DNA from: Bradyrhizobium icense
GTDB taxonomy: Bacteria; Pseudomonadota; Alphaproteobacteria; Rhizobiales; Xanthobacteraceae
Assembly: GCF_001693385.1 (NCBI RefSeq)
Contig: NZ_CP016428.1
Coordinates: forward strand, 248,001-312,000
Reading direction: 5' to 3'
Length of the DNA stretch: 64,000 bases
Below the pieces are notes generated by a model. That model worked only from the letters and a program-made list of their open reading frames with translations. It was not told the DNA's origin and did not search any database. Every line of letters starts with the position of its first letter. The first letter of the stretch is position 1. Position numbers and translations under genes: made by a program. Shown piece after piece: positions 8,229-16,658 of the stretch.

Positions 8229-9950
8229 CTAACCTTTGGCTCGGTCCTCCCAGTCCTCCCACTCTACGTCATGGACTTCCAGGTAGCCGGAAACGGCTGC
8301 GCCGATGGTTGGGAAGAAGCAATTCTCGCCAAGCTGCGCTAACAATCCGAATTTCTTCAGCTTATCCTTCACGGGATCCTTGAGTTCGGCAAAACAAAGC
8401 TCAATATCCTGTGCGTGCAACGCCTTGTCGAGTTCGGCGAGCGTATCGCCGGCGGTGACGTCAACGCTGGTGACCGGCTCCGCCGCAACGACCAGCCAAC
8501 GTACGGGCGTCGGCGATTTCGCCACCGCGTCCAGAGCGCGCTCCTTGAAAAATTCGGCGTTGGCGAAGAACAGAGGCGCATCCCACCGGAACAGAACCAG
8601 CCCGGGGATCTGGCGTGCGTCGCGATATCTCGTGATGTCATGATAACCTTTCACGCCGTCGGCGCGACCAAGTACGGCGGAGTGCGGGCGCCACGCGTCC
8701 CAGAGAAACTCGGCAATGGCGATGGCGATTGCCAGACCTATTCCCGGAATCACTCCGAGCGCGACGACGCCGATAAAGCAGACGATCGATAGCCAGAACT
8801 CCCACTGCTGAACGCGGTAGATCCGCTTGAGGTCGGTGACCTCAATCAAGCCGATCGCCGCGGCAATGACGACGGCGGCCAATGCTGCATTGGGCAAATA
8901 CTGAAGGAGGTTTGGTGCCGCCAGCAGAAGAAAAGCGATAGCAAGCGCGCCAACGACGCAGGTCAACTGAGTGCGGGCGCCGGCGGCTTCGGCAACAGGC
9001 GTGCGCGAGCCGCTGCTGCTGACCGGGAAACCTTGAAAAAGACCGGTTGCGAGATTGGCCGCGCCGAGCCCCACCATCTCCTGGTTGGGATCGACATGAG
9101 CGCCCAATCGTGCGGCATAGGCCCGTGAGAGCACGCTGGTATCGGCAAAAGATACCATCGCGATCGCGCAACCGCCGATCAGCACCGGGACTATGTCCGC
9201 CGTGCCGATCCAGGGAACGGCGAAAGCCGGCAGACCCAGCGTAAGGGGACCCAGAACTGTCACGCCGTAACGCGCCGCAAGATCCAGTGCAGCGACGGCA
9301 GCCGTTGCCCCGACGACCGCAATCAGAATGCCAGGGAGCCGTTGGTATTTTTGGAGCAGCAAGATAGCCATCAACGTGCCGAGCCCAATCCCGAAGGCTA
9401 CCCAGTTGGTCTTCCCCTCAAGGATTGCACCGGCGATCGCCCACAAGCTCCGCAAAGATCCTTCGCCATCGATCGAGAAACCGAACAGCTTTGGCAGTTG
9501 GCTGATCAATACGGTCAACGCAATACCGTTCATGTAGCCGTAGCGTATCGGCTTGGAGAGCAGCTCGGTCACAAAGCCCAGGCGCGCGATGCCTGCCAGA
9601 ATGCATACCGCCCCGGAAACGATTGCCATCATGGCGGCCAGGGTTGCGGCGCGGATGGGATCGCCACCAGACAGTGGAACGACAACGCCAAGGATGATGG
9701 CTGCAAGAGCCGAGTCCGGTCCCAGGACGAGGATGCGGCTTGGACCGAACAATGCGTAGACAAACAGCGGTACGATCGTTGCATAGAGACCGTAGATGCC
9801 GGGCAAGCCCGAGGCCTCCGCGTAGGCGATGCCAATCGGGACCAGCATGGCCGCGAGCACGAGCCCAGCAAGGACATCATGCCCAAGCCACGCCGCTTCA
9901 TATCGACGGAAGGTGTCGAGACCTGGCAGCCAGCGGATCCAATGCTTCAT
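8229..9950 (-). CDS. SulP family inorganic anion transporter with STAS domain
   Basis: An inner-membrane transporter of 573 residues. The first about 400 residues hold 10-14 membrane helices, including the family signature region LVPIGIAYAEASGLPGIYGL and GPDSALAAI. The C-terminal about 130 residues form a STAS domain (GLVLFRWDAPLFFANAEFF, then VAAEPVTSVDVTAGDTL). SulP proteins carry sulfate, bicarbonate or other anions; the ion is not decidable here. It is transcribed against mmcB and is bracketed by mmcB on one side and an mmcB remnant on the other, which suggests that it came in by insertion or segmental duplication. Confidence 0.95.
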   Translation of the reverse strand: MKHWIRWLPGLDTFRRYEAAWLGHDVLAGLVLAAMLVPIGIAYAEASGLPGIYGLYATIVPLFVYALFGPSRILVLGPDSALAAIILGVVVPLSGGDPIRAATLAAMMAIVSGAVCILAGIARLGFVTELLSKPIRYGYMNGIALTVLISQLPKLFGFSIDGEGSLRSLWAIAGAILEGKTNWVAFGIGLGTLMAILLLQKYQRLPGILIAVVGATAAVAALDLAARYGVTVLGPLTLGLPAFAVPWIGTADIVPVLIGGCAIAMVSFADTSVLSRAYAARLGAHVDPNQEMVGLGAANLATGLFQGFPVSSSGSRTPVAEAAGARTQLTCVVGALAIAFLLLAAPNLLQYLPNAALAAVVIAAAIGLIEVTDLKRIYRVQQWEFWLSIVCFIGVVALGVIPGIGLAIAIAIAEFLWDAWRPHSAVLGRADGVKGYHDITRYRDARQIPGLVLFRWDAPLFFANAEFFKERALDAVAKSPTPVRWLVVAAEPVTSVDVTAGDTLAELDKALHAQDIELCFAELKDPVKDKLKKFGLLAQLGENCFFPTIGAAVSGYLEVHDVEWEDWEDRAKG

Positions 9951-10014
9951 CGCCGGTCACTCCCAAACCCGGTCGGGCTCGCTAGTTCAGGGTCGTACGT
10001 CGTTGCGACCGGTG

Positions 10015-10222
10015 TTTGCCCCTACCTATCCTGCCGTACGAGATTTTCGCTGAGGATGCCGAGTGAATATAGCCGATGCCTGTCGCGCGCATCTGCATTG
10101 CGGGGCGTCCGAGCATCGCCTGCCGGGCGGCAACGCGCAGATCAATGACGGTGCGTTCTGCGATGGCCGCCGCGCAACGGATCAACCGGTTGCTCGATCC
10201 GCAAGGGCATGGAGAATTTTGA
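10015..10222 (+). pseudogene. Degenerate second copy of the mmcB 3' end
   Basis: This stretch aligns by eye with the last 70 or so codons of the intact mmcB: shared segments include GAGATTTTC, CATCTGCATTGCG, CATCGCCTGCCG, ATCAACCGGTTG and GGGCATGGAGA. It carries an inserted G after CTGCCG that shifts the frame, and in-frame stops (GAGTGAATATAG) near 10060-10070. No 5' half is present. The 371-base interval 9951-10321 thus holds this remnant and, after it, a palindromic repeat. Confidence 0.8.
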
Positions 10223-10227
10223 TGCTG

Positions 10228-10310
10228 AGGTGGGCAAAGCGAAGCGTGCCCACCATCTATCCACTATCGTTGTCGTGAATGGTGGGCACGCTTCGCTTTT
10301 CCACCCTACG
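10228..10310. repeat. Palindromic repeat (GTGGGCAAAGCGAAGCGTGCCCACC type)
   Basis: The arms GGTGGGCAAAGCGAAGCG... and ...CGCTTCGCTTTTCCACC, with inner GTGCCCACCAT / ATGGTGGGCAC, form a long hairpin. A related element sits at 23084-23199. It lies directly after the mmcB remnant and before the 3' end of regR and could act as a terminator. Confidence 0.7.
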
Positions 10311-10321
10311 ATCCCGCGAAT

Positions 10322-10876
10322 TTACCGCGGCGCGCGTTTCGCGAGAATGCGCTGCAGGGTGCGGCGATGCATGTTCAGACGCCGCGCGGTTTCGGAGACG
10401 TTGCGGTTGCACATTTCATAGATGCGCTGGATGTGTTCCCAGCGCACGCGATCCGCCGACATCGGATTGGACGGCAGCTCGGACTTTTCGGTGCCGCTGG
10501 CGAGCAGCGCCGCGACCACGTCGTCGGCATCCGCCGGCTTCGAGAGATAGTCCACCGCGCCCATCTTCACCGCCGTGACGGCGGTTGCGATGTTGCCGTA
10601 ACCGGTCAGCACGATGGTGCGCGCATCGGGACGCTTGCGCTTCAGTGCCGACACCACGTCAAGCCCGTTGCCGTCACCGAGCCGCAGGTCCACGACCGCA
10701 AAGGCCGGCGCCGCCTTGTTGATCTGCGCCAGTCCGTCGGAAACGGTATCGCAGGATGTCACCGCGAAACCGCGGGTTTCCATCGCGCGCGACAGGCGCT
10801 CCAGAAACGGCTTGTCGTCCTCGACGATCAGCAGCGAGCGGTCGGCGAGATCGTTCAGTTCGGCGATGGCGTTCAA
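10322..10876 (-). CDS. regR: RegR/ActR/PrrA-type redox response regulator
   Basis: A response regulator of 184 residues. The N-terminal receiver has the acidic pocket IVEDD, the phosphorylated Asp at about 63 (VVDLRLGDGNG) and the Lys in YLSKPAD. The C-terminal Fis-type helix-turn-helix RNVSETARRLNMHRRTLQR is nearly invariant in the RegA/ActR/PrrA family. In Bradyrhizobium RegR controls nifA and other oxygen-responsive genes. It follows the cognate kinase regS on the same strand with a gap of about 118 bases. Confidence 0.95.
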   Translation of the reverse strand: MNAIAELNDLADRSLLIVEDDKPFLERLSRAMETRGFAVTSCDTVSDGLAQINKAAPAFAVVDLRLGDGNGLDVVSALKRKRPDARTIVLTGYGNIATAVTAVKMGAVDYLSKPADADDVVAALLASGTEKSELPSNPMSADRVRWEHIQRIYEMCNRNVSETARRLNMHRRTLQRILAKRAPR

Positions 10877-10994
10877 GGCAGCTTTCCCGGTTGCAGATGA
10901 GGAACACTATATAGAGCATATGGCGCGGCGACTTTGCACTGCCAAGGGTCCGAAAGGACGCGCGGCCCCGGTTTTCTCAATCCTTAATGCAGTT

Positions 10995-12329
10995 CTAATC
11001 GGCTGATCCGGCAGCGGTTTCGGTGGGTTCCTCGGTCTCGAAACGGGCACGCGGCCAGACGATCCGGACCACGGCACCGTGATCGGGAAAGGTCCGGTTG
11101 GCGAAGGAGACCCTGGCGCCGGTGCGCTCCAGAAGCGTACGGGCGATGAATATGCCAAGACCAAGCCCGGCACGCGCGCTGTGGGGTTCAACCGCGCTGC
11201 GCCGCCGCGATAAATAGGGTTCGCCGATCCGTTTCAGCATGTCGGGCGCGATGCCGGGGCCGTCATCGGAGATGACGATTTCGACCGTATCCGCATTCCA
11301 CCATGCGTTCACATCCACCGTCGTCCGTGCGAAATCGACGGCGTTCTCCAGGATGTTGCCGATGCCATAGAGGATCGCCGGGTTCCGCGCGCCGACCGGC
11401 TCGCGCGTGGCTGCGACAGCAAGCCGCACCCGGATCGCGACGCCGAAATCGCGATGCGGCGCCACCGCTTCCTCGATGAGCGTCGACAGCGGCATGAGGT
11501 CGAACGGTGCTCCGGACGAGGAAAGCTGGGTGATCTTGGCCAGGATGTCGCGGCAGCGCTGCGCCTGCTCGCGCAGGGTCTTCAGATCGGAGGCGAGCTG
11601 GTCGTTGCCTTCGACGGTCTTTTCCAGCTCCCGTGAAATCAGGAAGATCGTCGATAGCGGGGTGCCGAGTTCATGCGCGGCGGCAGCGGCGAGGCCGTCG
11701 AGCTGGGTCAGATGCTGCTCGCGCGTCAGCACCAGTTCGGTTGCGGCCAGCGCATCGGAAAGTTTGCGCGCCTCCTCGGTCGCCTGGAATGCGTAGAGCG
11801 AGGTGACGCCGATCGCGAGCACGATCGAGAGCCAGACGCCGAACAGATAGATCGGCGGCAGCACCAGCGGGTCTTCGCTGTCCCAAGGCAGCGGCAGATG
11901 GAAGAACACCAGCGCCGAAGCACAGGCGACTGCGAGCAGCCCGAGCCCAACCGTCATCCGGATCGGCAACACCGTCGCGGAGATCAGGACGGGACCGAGG
12001 AACAGAAATGAAAACGGGTTCTGCAAGCCCCCGGTCAGGAACAGCAGCGCGGCCAATTCGACGATGTTGAGCGCGAGCAGCGCCGCCGCATAGGCCGGTT
12101 CCAGCCGTTGCATCGGGTTGAAGGCGATCTGCAGGGCAAGATTGAGCAGTGCCGAAATGCCGACGACGGCGACGCAGGCAATGATGGGAAAGTCGAACTC
12201 CAGCCCGTGCGCCACGATGAAGATCGCGGTGAGCTGGCCGAGCGCCGCCAGCCAGCGCAGCCGGAGGATCGTATCGAGACTGACAAAGCGGTGCGGATGA
12301 CGGAAATCGGAGGCTGCAACGTCGGACAT
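10995..12329 (-). CDS. regS: RegS/ActS/RegB-type redox sensor histidine kinase
   Basis: A membrane sensor kinase of 444 residues with six hydrophobic helices in the first about 180. It has the quinone-sensing loop GGLQNPF (about 100-106), which matches the GGxxNPF signature of RegB kinases. The phosphorylated His is about 219 in AAAHELGTPLS, and a cysteine at about 259 (QRCRDIL) sits where the redox-active cysteine of RegB lies. The ATPase domain follows (NILENAVDFA, DDGPGIAPD, GLGLGIFIA). It would phosphorylate RegR according to the state of the quinone pool. Confidence 0.95.
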   Translation of the reverse strand: MSDVAASDFRHPHRFVSLDTILRLRWLAALGQLTAIFIVAHGLEFDFPIIACVAVVGISALLNLALQIAFNPMQRLEPAYAAALLALNIVELAALLFLTGGLQNPFSFLFLGPVLISATVLPIRMTVGLGLLAVACASALVFFHLPLPWDSEDPLVLPPIYLFGVWLSIVLAIGVTSLYAFQATEEARKLSDALAATELVLTREQHLTQLDGLAAAAAHELGTPLSTIFLISRELEKTVEGNDQLASDLKTLREQAQRCRDILAKITQLSSSGAPFDLMPLSTLIEEAVAPHRDFGVAIRVRLAVAATREPVGARNPAILYGIGNILENAVDFARTTVDVNAWWNADTVEIVISDDGPGIAPDMLKRIGEPYLSRRRSAVEPHSARAGLGLGIFIARTLLERTGARVSFANRTFPDHGAVVRIVWPRARFETEEPTETAAGSAD

Positions 12330-12395
12330 GGCTGGAGTTTAGCCGCGCGGCCGCATGATCACAAATTGGCTGCGATTCGATACTCCCTCCGGCAT

Positions 12396-12414
12396 GCCCG
12401 GGACAAGCCCGGGC
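12396..12414. repeat. Short GC hairpin (GCCCGGG-ACAAG-CCCGGGC)
   Basis: A perfect 7-bp stem with a small loop in the divergent region between regS and the ABC ATPase gene, flanked by ATGCCCGGGACAAG and GGCACGACGAC. This is a common intergenic motif in Bradyrhizobium-type genomes. It may be a transcriptional stop, although no T-run follows it. Confidence 0.5.
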
Positions 12415-12477
12415 ACGACGACCTTGTATGACGAGCTTCTTGCGCTCACCCCCGCGATGGCCCAATGAACGGATTGC

Positions 12478-13272
12478 ATGACAAGAGGTGATGCCACGCC
12501 AGCGCAATCGCCCGCGGCCGGGCCGCAAGGTCCCGCCGCGATCGAGGTTGCGCATCTCATAAAGCTCTACAAGACCACCCGCGCCGTCGACGATATCTCG
12601 TTCCGGATCGCGCGCGGCAGCGTCACCGGGCTGCTCGGCGGCAATGGCGCCGGCAAGACCACGACCATTGCCATGATCATGGGGCTGGTGCTGCCGACGT
12701 CGGGGCGCGTCCAGGTGCTGGGACATGCGATGCCGGAGCAGAGCGCCGAGGTGCTCGGGCGGATGAATTTCGAGAGCCCGTATGTCGACATGCCGATGCG
12801 GCTCACGGTGCGGCAGAACCTCACCATTTTCGGGCGGCTCTATGCGGTCGAGAATCTCGCCGAGCGCATCGAGCAGCTCGCCTCCGACCTCGATCTGAAG
12901 GATTTCCTCGATCGCGCGAACGGCAAGCTATCCGCCGGACAGAAGACCCGCGTCGCGCTGGCAAAAGCGCTGATCAACCAGCCCGAGCTGCTTCTGCTCG
13001 ACGAGCCGACGGCCTCGCTCGACCCTGATACGGCCGACTGGGTGCGGCAGCATTTGCAGGATTATCGCAGGACCCATGACGCCACCATCCTGCTGGCCTC
13101 GCACAACATGCTGGAAGTGGAGCGGCTGTGCGACCGCGTCATCATCATGAAGCGCGGCCGCATCGAGGATGACGGCAGTCCCGACCAGATCATGGCGCGC
13201 TACAACCGGACCACGCTGGAAGACGTGTTCCTCGATGTCGCGCGCGGCCGGATGGCGGAGGCCGCGCGATGA
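12478..13272 (+). CDS. ABC transporter ATP-binding protein
   Basis: The nucleotide-binding subunit (264 residues) of an ABC-2 type exporter. Walker A is GGNGAGKTTT (about 54-63), the signature loop LSAGQKTRVALAKAL, Walker B LLLLDEPTASLD, and the switch His is in LLASHNMLEVERL. Its partner permease begins inside its last codons (ATGA overlap), so the two are translationally coupled and form one inner-membrane exporter. The cargo is unknown; NodIJ-like and drug or polysaccharide exporters share this layout. Confidence 0.93.
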   Translation: MTRGDATPAQSPAAGPQGPAAIEVAHLIKLYKTTRAVDDISFRIARGSVTGLLGGNGAGKTTTIAMIMGLVLPTSGRVQVLGHAMPEQSAEVLGRMNFESPYVDMPMRLTVRQNLTIFGRLYAVENLAERIEQLASDLDLKDFLDRANGKLSAGQKTRVALAKALINQPELLLLDEPTASLDPDTADWVRQHLQDYRRTHDATILLASHNMLEVERLCDRVIIMKRGRIEDDGSPDQIMARYNRTTLEDVFLDVARGRMAEAAR

Positions 13273-14087
13273 GCGAGATTGCCGCCCATCACGGGATTTC
13301 CTGGCACCGCATCCAGGCGATGGTGCTGCGCTACTGGTATCTCCTGATGTCGTCGTGGCCGCGGCTGCTGGAGCTGATCTACTGGCCGGCGCTGCAGATC
13401 ATCACCTGGGGTTTTCTGCAGAACTACATCGCGCAGAATGACAATTTCTTCGCGCGCGCCGGCGGCACGCTGATCGGCGCTGTCATCCTGTGGGACATCC
13501 TGTTCCGCGGCCAGCTCGGGTTTTCGATCTCGTTCCTCGAGGAGATGTGGGCGCGCAACCTCGGCAACCTGATGATGAGCCCGCTGAAGCCGATCGAGTT
13601 TCTGATCTCGCTGATGATCATGAGCCTGATCCGGCTCGCGATCGGCGTGATTCCGATGACGCTGCTGGCGCTGTTCTTCTTCGATTTCAATTTCTTCGCG
13701 ATCGGCCTGCCGCTGGTCGCGTTCTTCTGCAATCTGATCTTTACGAGCTGGTCGCTCGGCATCTTTGTTTCCGGCCTGGTGCTGCGCAACGGGCTCGGGG
13801 CCGAGAGCATCGTCTGGACGATGATGTTCGGTTTGATGCCGCTCGCCTGCGTCTACTACCCGGTCGCGGTACTGCCCGCCTGGCTGCAATGGATCGCCTG
13901 GCTGCTGCCGCCGACCTATGTATTCGAGGGCATGCGCGCGCTCCTGATCGATCACGTATTCAGGAGCGACCTGATGGTCTGGTCGCTTGCCATCAACACG
14001 GTGCTGTTCATTGCCTCCTTTGCGATCTTTCTTGCCCTTTTGCGCAGTGCCAAACGTCACGGATCTTTGCTCGGAGGTGGCGAATAA
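13269..14087 (+). CDS. ABC-2 type transporter permease
   Basis: A permease of 272 residues with about six membrane helices (for example LIGAVILWDILFRGQLGFSI, FLISLMIMSLIRLAIGVI, LPLVAFFCNLIFTSWSLGIF). The C-terminal PTYVFEGMRALLIDH is the usual ABC-2 motif before the last helix. The gene overlaps the ATPase gene by four bases, and together they make a full exporter. No periplasmic adaptor gene lies nearby. Confidence 0.92.
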   Translation: MSEIAAHHGISWHRIQAMVLRYWYLLMSSWPRLLELIYWPALQIITWGFLQNYIAQNDNFFARAGGTLIGAVILWDILFRGQLGFSISFLEEMWARNLGNLMMSPLKPIEFLISLMIMSLIRLAIGVIPMTLLALFFFDFNFFAIGLPLVAFFCNLIFTSWSLGIFVSGLVLRNGLGAESIVWTMMFGLMPLACVYYPVAVLPAWLQWIAWLLPPTYVFEGMRALLIDHVFRSDLMVWSLAINTVLFIASFAIFLALLRSAKRHGSLLGGGE

Positions 14088-14155
14088 GTCACAGTTTCCC
14101 GTGGTTTTCCGGTGCTTTTAGACCTTTTGATGCGTGGACATACCTAACCGATCCA

Positions 14156-14184
14156 TTGACGCATTATTACGCATTCTGCACTAT
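14156..14184 (+). promoter_or_regulatory. Candidate promoter of phaZ, with TGC-rich site
   Basis: TTGACG (14156-14161) is followed after 17 bases by CACTAT (14179-14184), a sigma-70-like arrangement. The overlapping sequence CTGCACTATGCTGCGGCGCAA is TGC/GCA-rich, similar to sites bound by PhaR-type regulators in other alphaproteobacteria. The match is by eye only. Confidence 0.35.
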
Positions 14185-14210
14185 GCTGCGGCGCAAACAG
14201 AGGAAATAGA

Positions 14211-15581
14211 ATGCCGATTGGTGAGTTTGGCGGCGCACCGCCGCTGGTGGCCGAAGGCAGTCCGGCGCTCACGACGCCGATGTACTGGATGTACGAAATG
14301 GGCCACGCGTCGCTCAATCCGGCACGCGCCGTGACCGACGCCACCAAGATCCTGTTTCAAAACCCGCTTAATCCGTGGTCGCACACGCAGTTCGGCAAAT
14401 CGATCGCGGCGGCCTGCGAATTGTTCGAGCGCACCACGCGCCGCTACGGCAAGCCCGAATGGGGTCTCGACTTCACCGAGGTCAACGGCATCCAGACGCC
14501 CGTCGAGGTCCGCTCGATCTGGGAAAAACCGTTCTGCCGTTTGCTGCACTTCGATCGCAAGCTGACCCGGCCGCTGCGCGCGCCGCATCCGCGCGTCTTG
14601 ATCGTGGCGCCGATGTCCGGCCATTACGCGACGCTGCTGCGCGGCACGGTCGAGGCGTTCCTGCCGACGCATGAAGTCTACATCACCGACTGGTCGGATG
14701 CGCGCATGGTTCCCCTCACCGAGGGCCGTTTCGATCTCGACGACTATGTCGATTACGTCATCGAGATGCTGCACGTGCTGGGCGGCAACATGCACGTGAT
14801 CGCAGTGTGCCAGCCATCGGTGCCGGTGGTGGCGGCAGTCTCCGTGATGGAAGCCGCACGCGATCCCTTCGTGCCGCTGTCGATGACCTTGATGGGCGGC
14901 CCGATCGATACCCGCCGCAACCCGACCTCGGTGAACAACCTTGCCGAACAGCGCGGCATCGAATGGTTCCGCAACCACGTCATCACCAAGGTGCCGTTCC
15001 CGCATCCCGGCGTGATGCGCGACGTCTATCCGGGCTTTTTGCAGCTCTCGGGCTTCATCACCATGAACCTCGACCGCCACACCGACGCGCACAAGGCGCT
15101 GTTCAACAATCTGGTGAAGGGCGACGGCGACATGGTCGACAAGCACCGCGAATTCTACGACGAGTACCTCGCGGTAATGGATCTGACGGCCGAGTATTAC
15201 CTGCAGACCGTCGATCTCGTGTTCGTCAAGCACGCGCTGCCCAAGGGCGAGATGACCCATCGCGGCAAGCCGGTCGATCCGTCAAAGATCCGGCGCGTGG
15301 CGCTGATGACGGTGGAAGGTGAGAACGACGACATCTCCGGGCTTGGCCAGACCGAAGCGACGCACGCGCTGTGCCCCCATATTCCCGATCATCGCCGCGT
15401 GCACTACGTGCAAAAGGGCGTCGGACATTACGGCGTGTTCAACGGATCGCGATTCCGTTCCGAAATCGTGCCGCGCATCTCCGATTTCATGATGTCGTCG
15501 GCCACTACCATGATGTCAGCGGCTGATACGAAGACATCAGCAGCCAAGACCAAGCCAACATTGGTCCGTGCAGCCGAATAG
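14211..15581 (+). CDS. phaZ: Intracellular polyhydroxyalkanoate depolymerase
   Basis: An intracellular PHA depolymerase of 456 residues that cuts stored polyhydroxybutyrate granules in the cytoplasm. It has the cysteine nucleophile in VCQPSVP (Cys about 200) that replaces the usual lipase-box serine in this family, and a late histidine in VGHYGVFNG. The MYWMYEMGHA N-terminus is typical. The last about 30 residues (MMSSATTMMSAADTKTSAAK...) are a low-complexity repeat tail beyond the usual family end. AGAGGAA precedes the ATG. Confidence 0.95.
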   Translation: MPIGEFGGAPPLVAEGSPALTTPMYWMYEMGHASLNPARAVTDATKILFQNPLNPWSHTQFGKSIAAACELFERTTRRYGKPEWGLDFTEVNGIQTPVEVRSIWEKPFCRLLHFDRKLTRPLRAPHPRVLIVAPMSGHYATLLRGTVEAFLPTHEVYITDWSDARMVPLTEGRFDLDDYVDYVIEMLHVLGGNMHVIAVCQPSVPVVAAVSVMEAARDPFVPLSMTLMGGPIDTRRNPTSVNNLAEQRGIEWFRNHVITKVPFPHPGVMRDVYPGFLQLSGFITMNLDRHTDAHKALFNNLVKGDGDMVDKHREFYDEYLAVMDLTAEYYLQTVDLVFVKHALPKGEMTHRGKPVDPSKIRRVALMTVEGENDDISGLGQTEATHALCPHIPDHRRVHYVQKGVGHYGVFNGSRFRSEIVPRISDFMMSSATTMMSAADTKTSAAKTKPTLVRAAE

Positions 15582-15733
15582 TGCCCTGGCGGCATCGATT
15601 TTGGTGTCGCCCATAAGTTGCTGAATAGATTCAAACATTCCAATTTTCGGTCGAATCAAGGGATGAGTTCAGACTCACTCTTTGGGGTGATTTTTGACCC
15701 TTGGTTCCAACCAGATTTTTGGGTTCCAGCCCC

Positions 15734-15752
15734 AGCCCCTAGGGGCTTTTTG
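15734..15752 (+). terminator. Rho-independent terminator after phaZ
   Basis: The perfect inverted repeat AGCCCCTAGGGGCT is followed by a run of five T residues, about 150 bases beyond the phaZ stop. Confidence 0.6.
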
Positions 15753-15862
15753 ACGCTTACCCCCTGTATATTGGGCAAATGATTTGTTTTTGCGCCGAGC
15801 GATTTCCCTGGCGGCGGATATGGCAGAATCCGGGCGAACTCCTGCTCCCCGGACTCCAAGAA

Positions 15863-16618
15863 ATGGCTACTCGCGCCCTCCTTTATCGGCGGCCCGCCGA
15901 ACCCGCGACTCTTTTGGTCAAACACGGCTCGCAAATCTTTGCGATCAGACTGCGCCGGCATCGCCGGGCGCGGCGTTACACGTTGCGCATTCATCCGACG
16001 GATCGTGAAGCGATCCTGACCATGCCGCCGCGCGGCACGTTGATGGAAGCCAAGGACTTTGCGCAGCTTCACGGCGGCTGGATCGCAGCCCGTCTCGGCC
16101 GCTTGCCAAAGGCCGCACCCTTTCAGGTCGGCACCATCGTGCCGCTGCGCGGCGTTCCGCATCGTCTGGTGCATCGCGCCGGCGAACGCGGCACGGTGTG
16201 GACCGAAACCCGCGACAGCGGCGAGAAGATTTTGTGCGTGGCCGGCGGCTACGAGCACATGGACCGGCGCGTCCACGACTTTCTCAAGCGCGAAGCGCGC
16301 AAGGATCTGCACAAGGCATCGCTCGCCTATGCTGCGGAACTCGGTGTGCGGGTCCGGCGGGTGTCGATCCGCGATCAGTCGAGTCGCTGGGGGTCATGCA
16401 CCTCGGCCGGCTCATTGTCCTACTCCTGGCGCTTGATCCTCGCGCCGCCCTATGTGCTGGACTATCTCGCCGCCCATGAGGTCGCCCATCTCGTCGAGAT
16501 GAACCATTCGCCCAGGTTCTGGCGGGTGGTCGACCGCATCTGCGACCATGTCGAACGCGCCAAGCGCTGGCTCGATACCCACGGCAACGATTTGCATCGG
16601 TACGGGGTCGAGGATTAG
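15863..16618 (+). CDS. YgjP-like (SprT/M48-type) zinc metallopeptidase
   Basis: A protein of 251 residues of the YgjP/DUF45 family. The zinc site HEVAHLVEMNHSPRFW contains HExxH and the downstream His. The upstream segment QSSRWGSCTSAGSLSYSWRL is the family hallmark. Its peptidase activity and substrates are not established. The frame is open back to an ATG at 15779, but that start lies close to the terminator and lacks a ribosome site; the ATG at 15863 begins MATRALLYRRP and is preferred. Confidence 0.85.
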   Translation: MATRALLYRRPAEPATLLVKHGSQIFAIRLRRHRRARRYTLRIHPTDREAILTMPPRGTLMEAKDFAQLHGGWIAARLGRLPKAAPFQVGTIVPLRGVPHRLVHRAGERGTVWTETRDSGEKILCVAGGYEHMDRRVHDFLKREARKDLHKASLAYAAELGVRVRRVSIRDQSSRWGSCTSAGSLSYSWRLILAPPYVLDYLAAHEVAHLVEMNHSPRFWRVVDRICDHVERAKRWLDTHGNDLHRYGVED

Positions 16619-16624
16619 GTTTTT

Positions 16625-16656
16625 CCCGTCGCCCTGCGAATCGCAGGGACGACGGG
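16625..16656. terminator. Bidirectional hairpin between convergent genes
   Basis: CCCGTCG-CCCTGCG and its inverse CGCAGGG-CGACGGG form a long stem between the metallopeptidase and the penicillin-binding protein gene, which converge here. TTTTT precedes it on the plus strand, which becomes an A-run for the plus message but a T-run for the minus message, so it best serves the minus-strand gene reading out of 16659. Confidence 0.55.
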
Positions 16657-16658
16657 GA

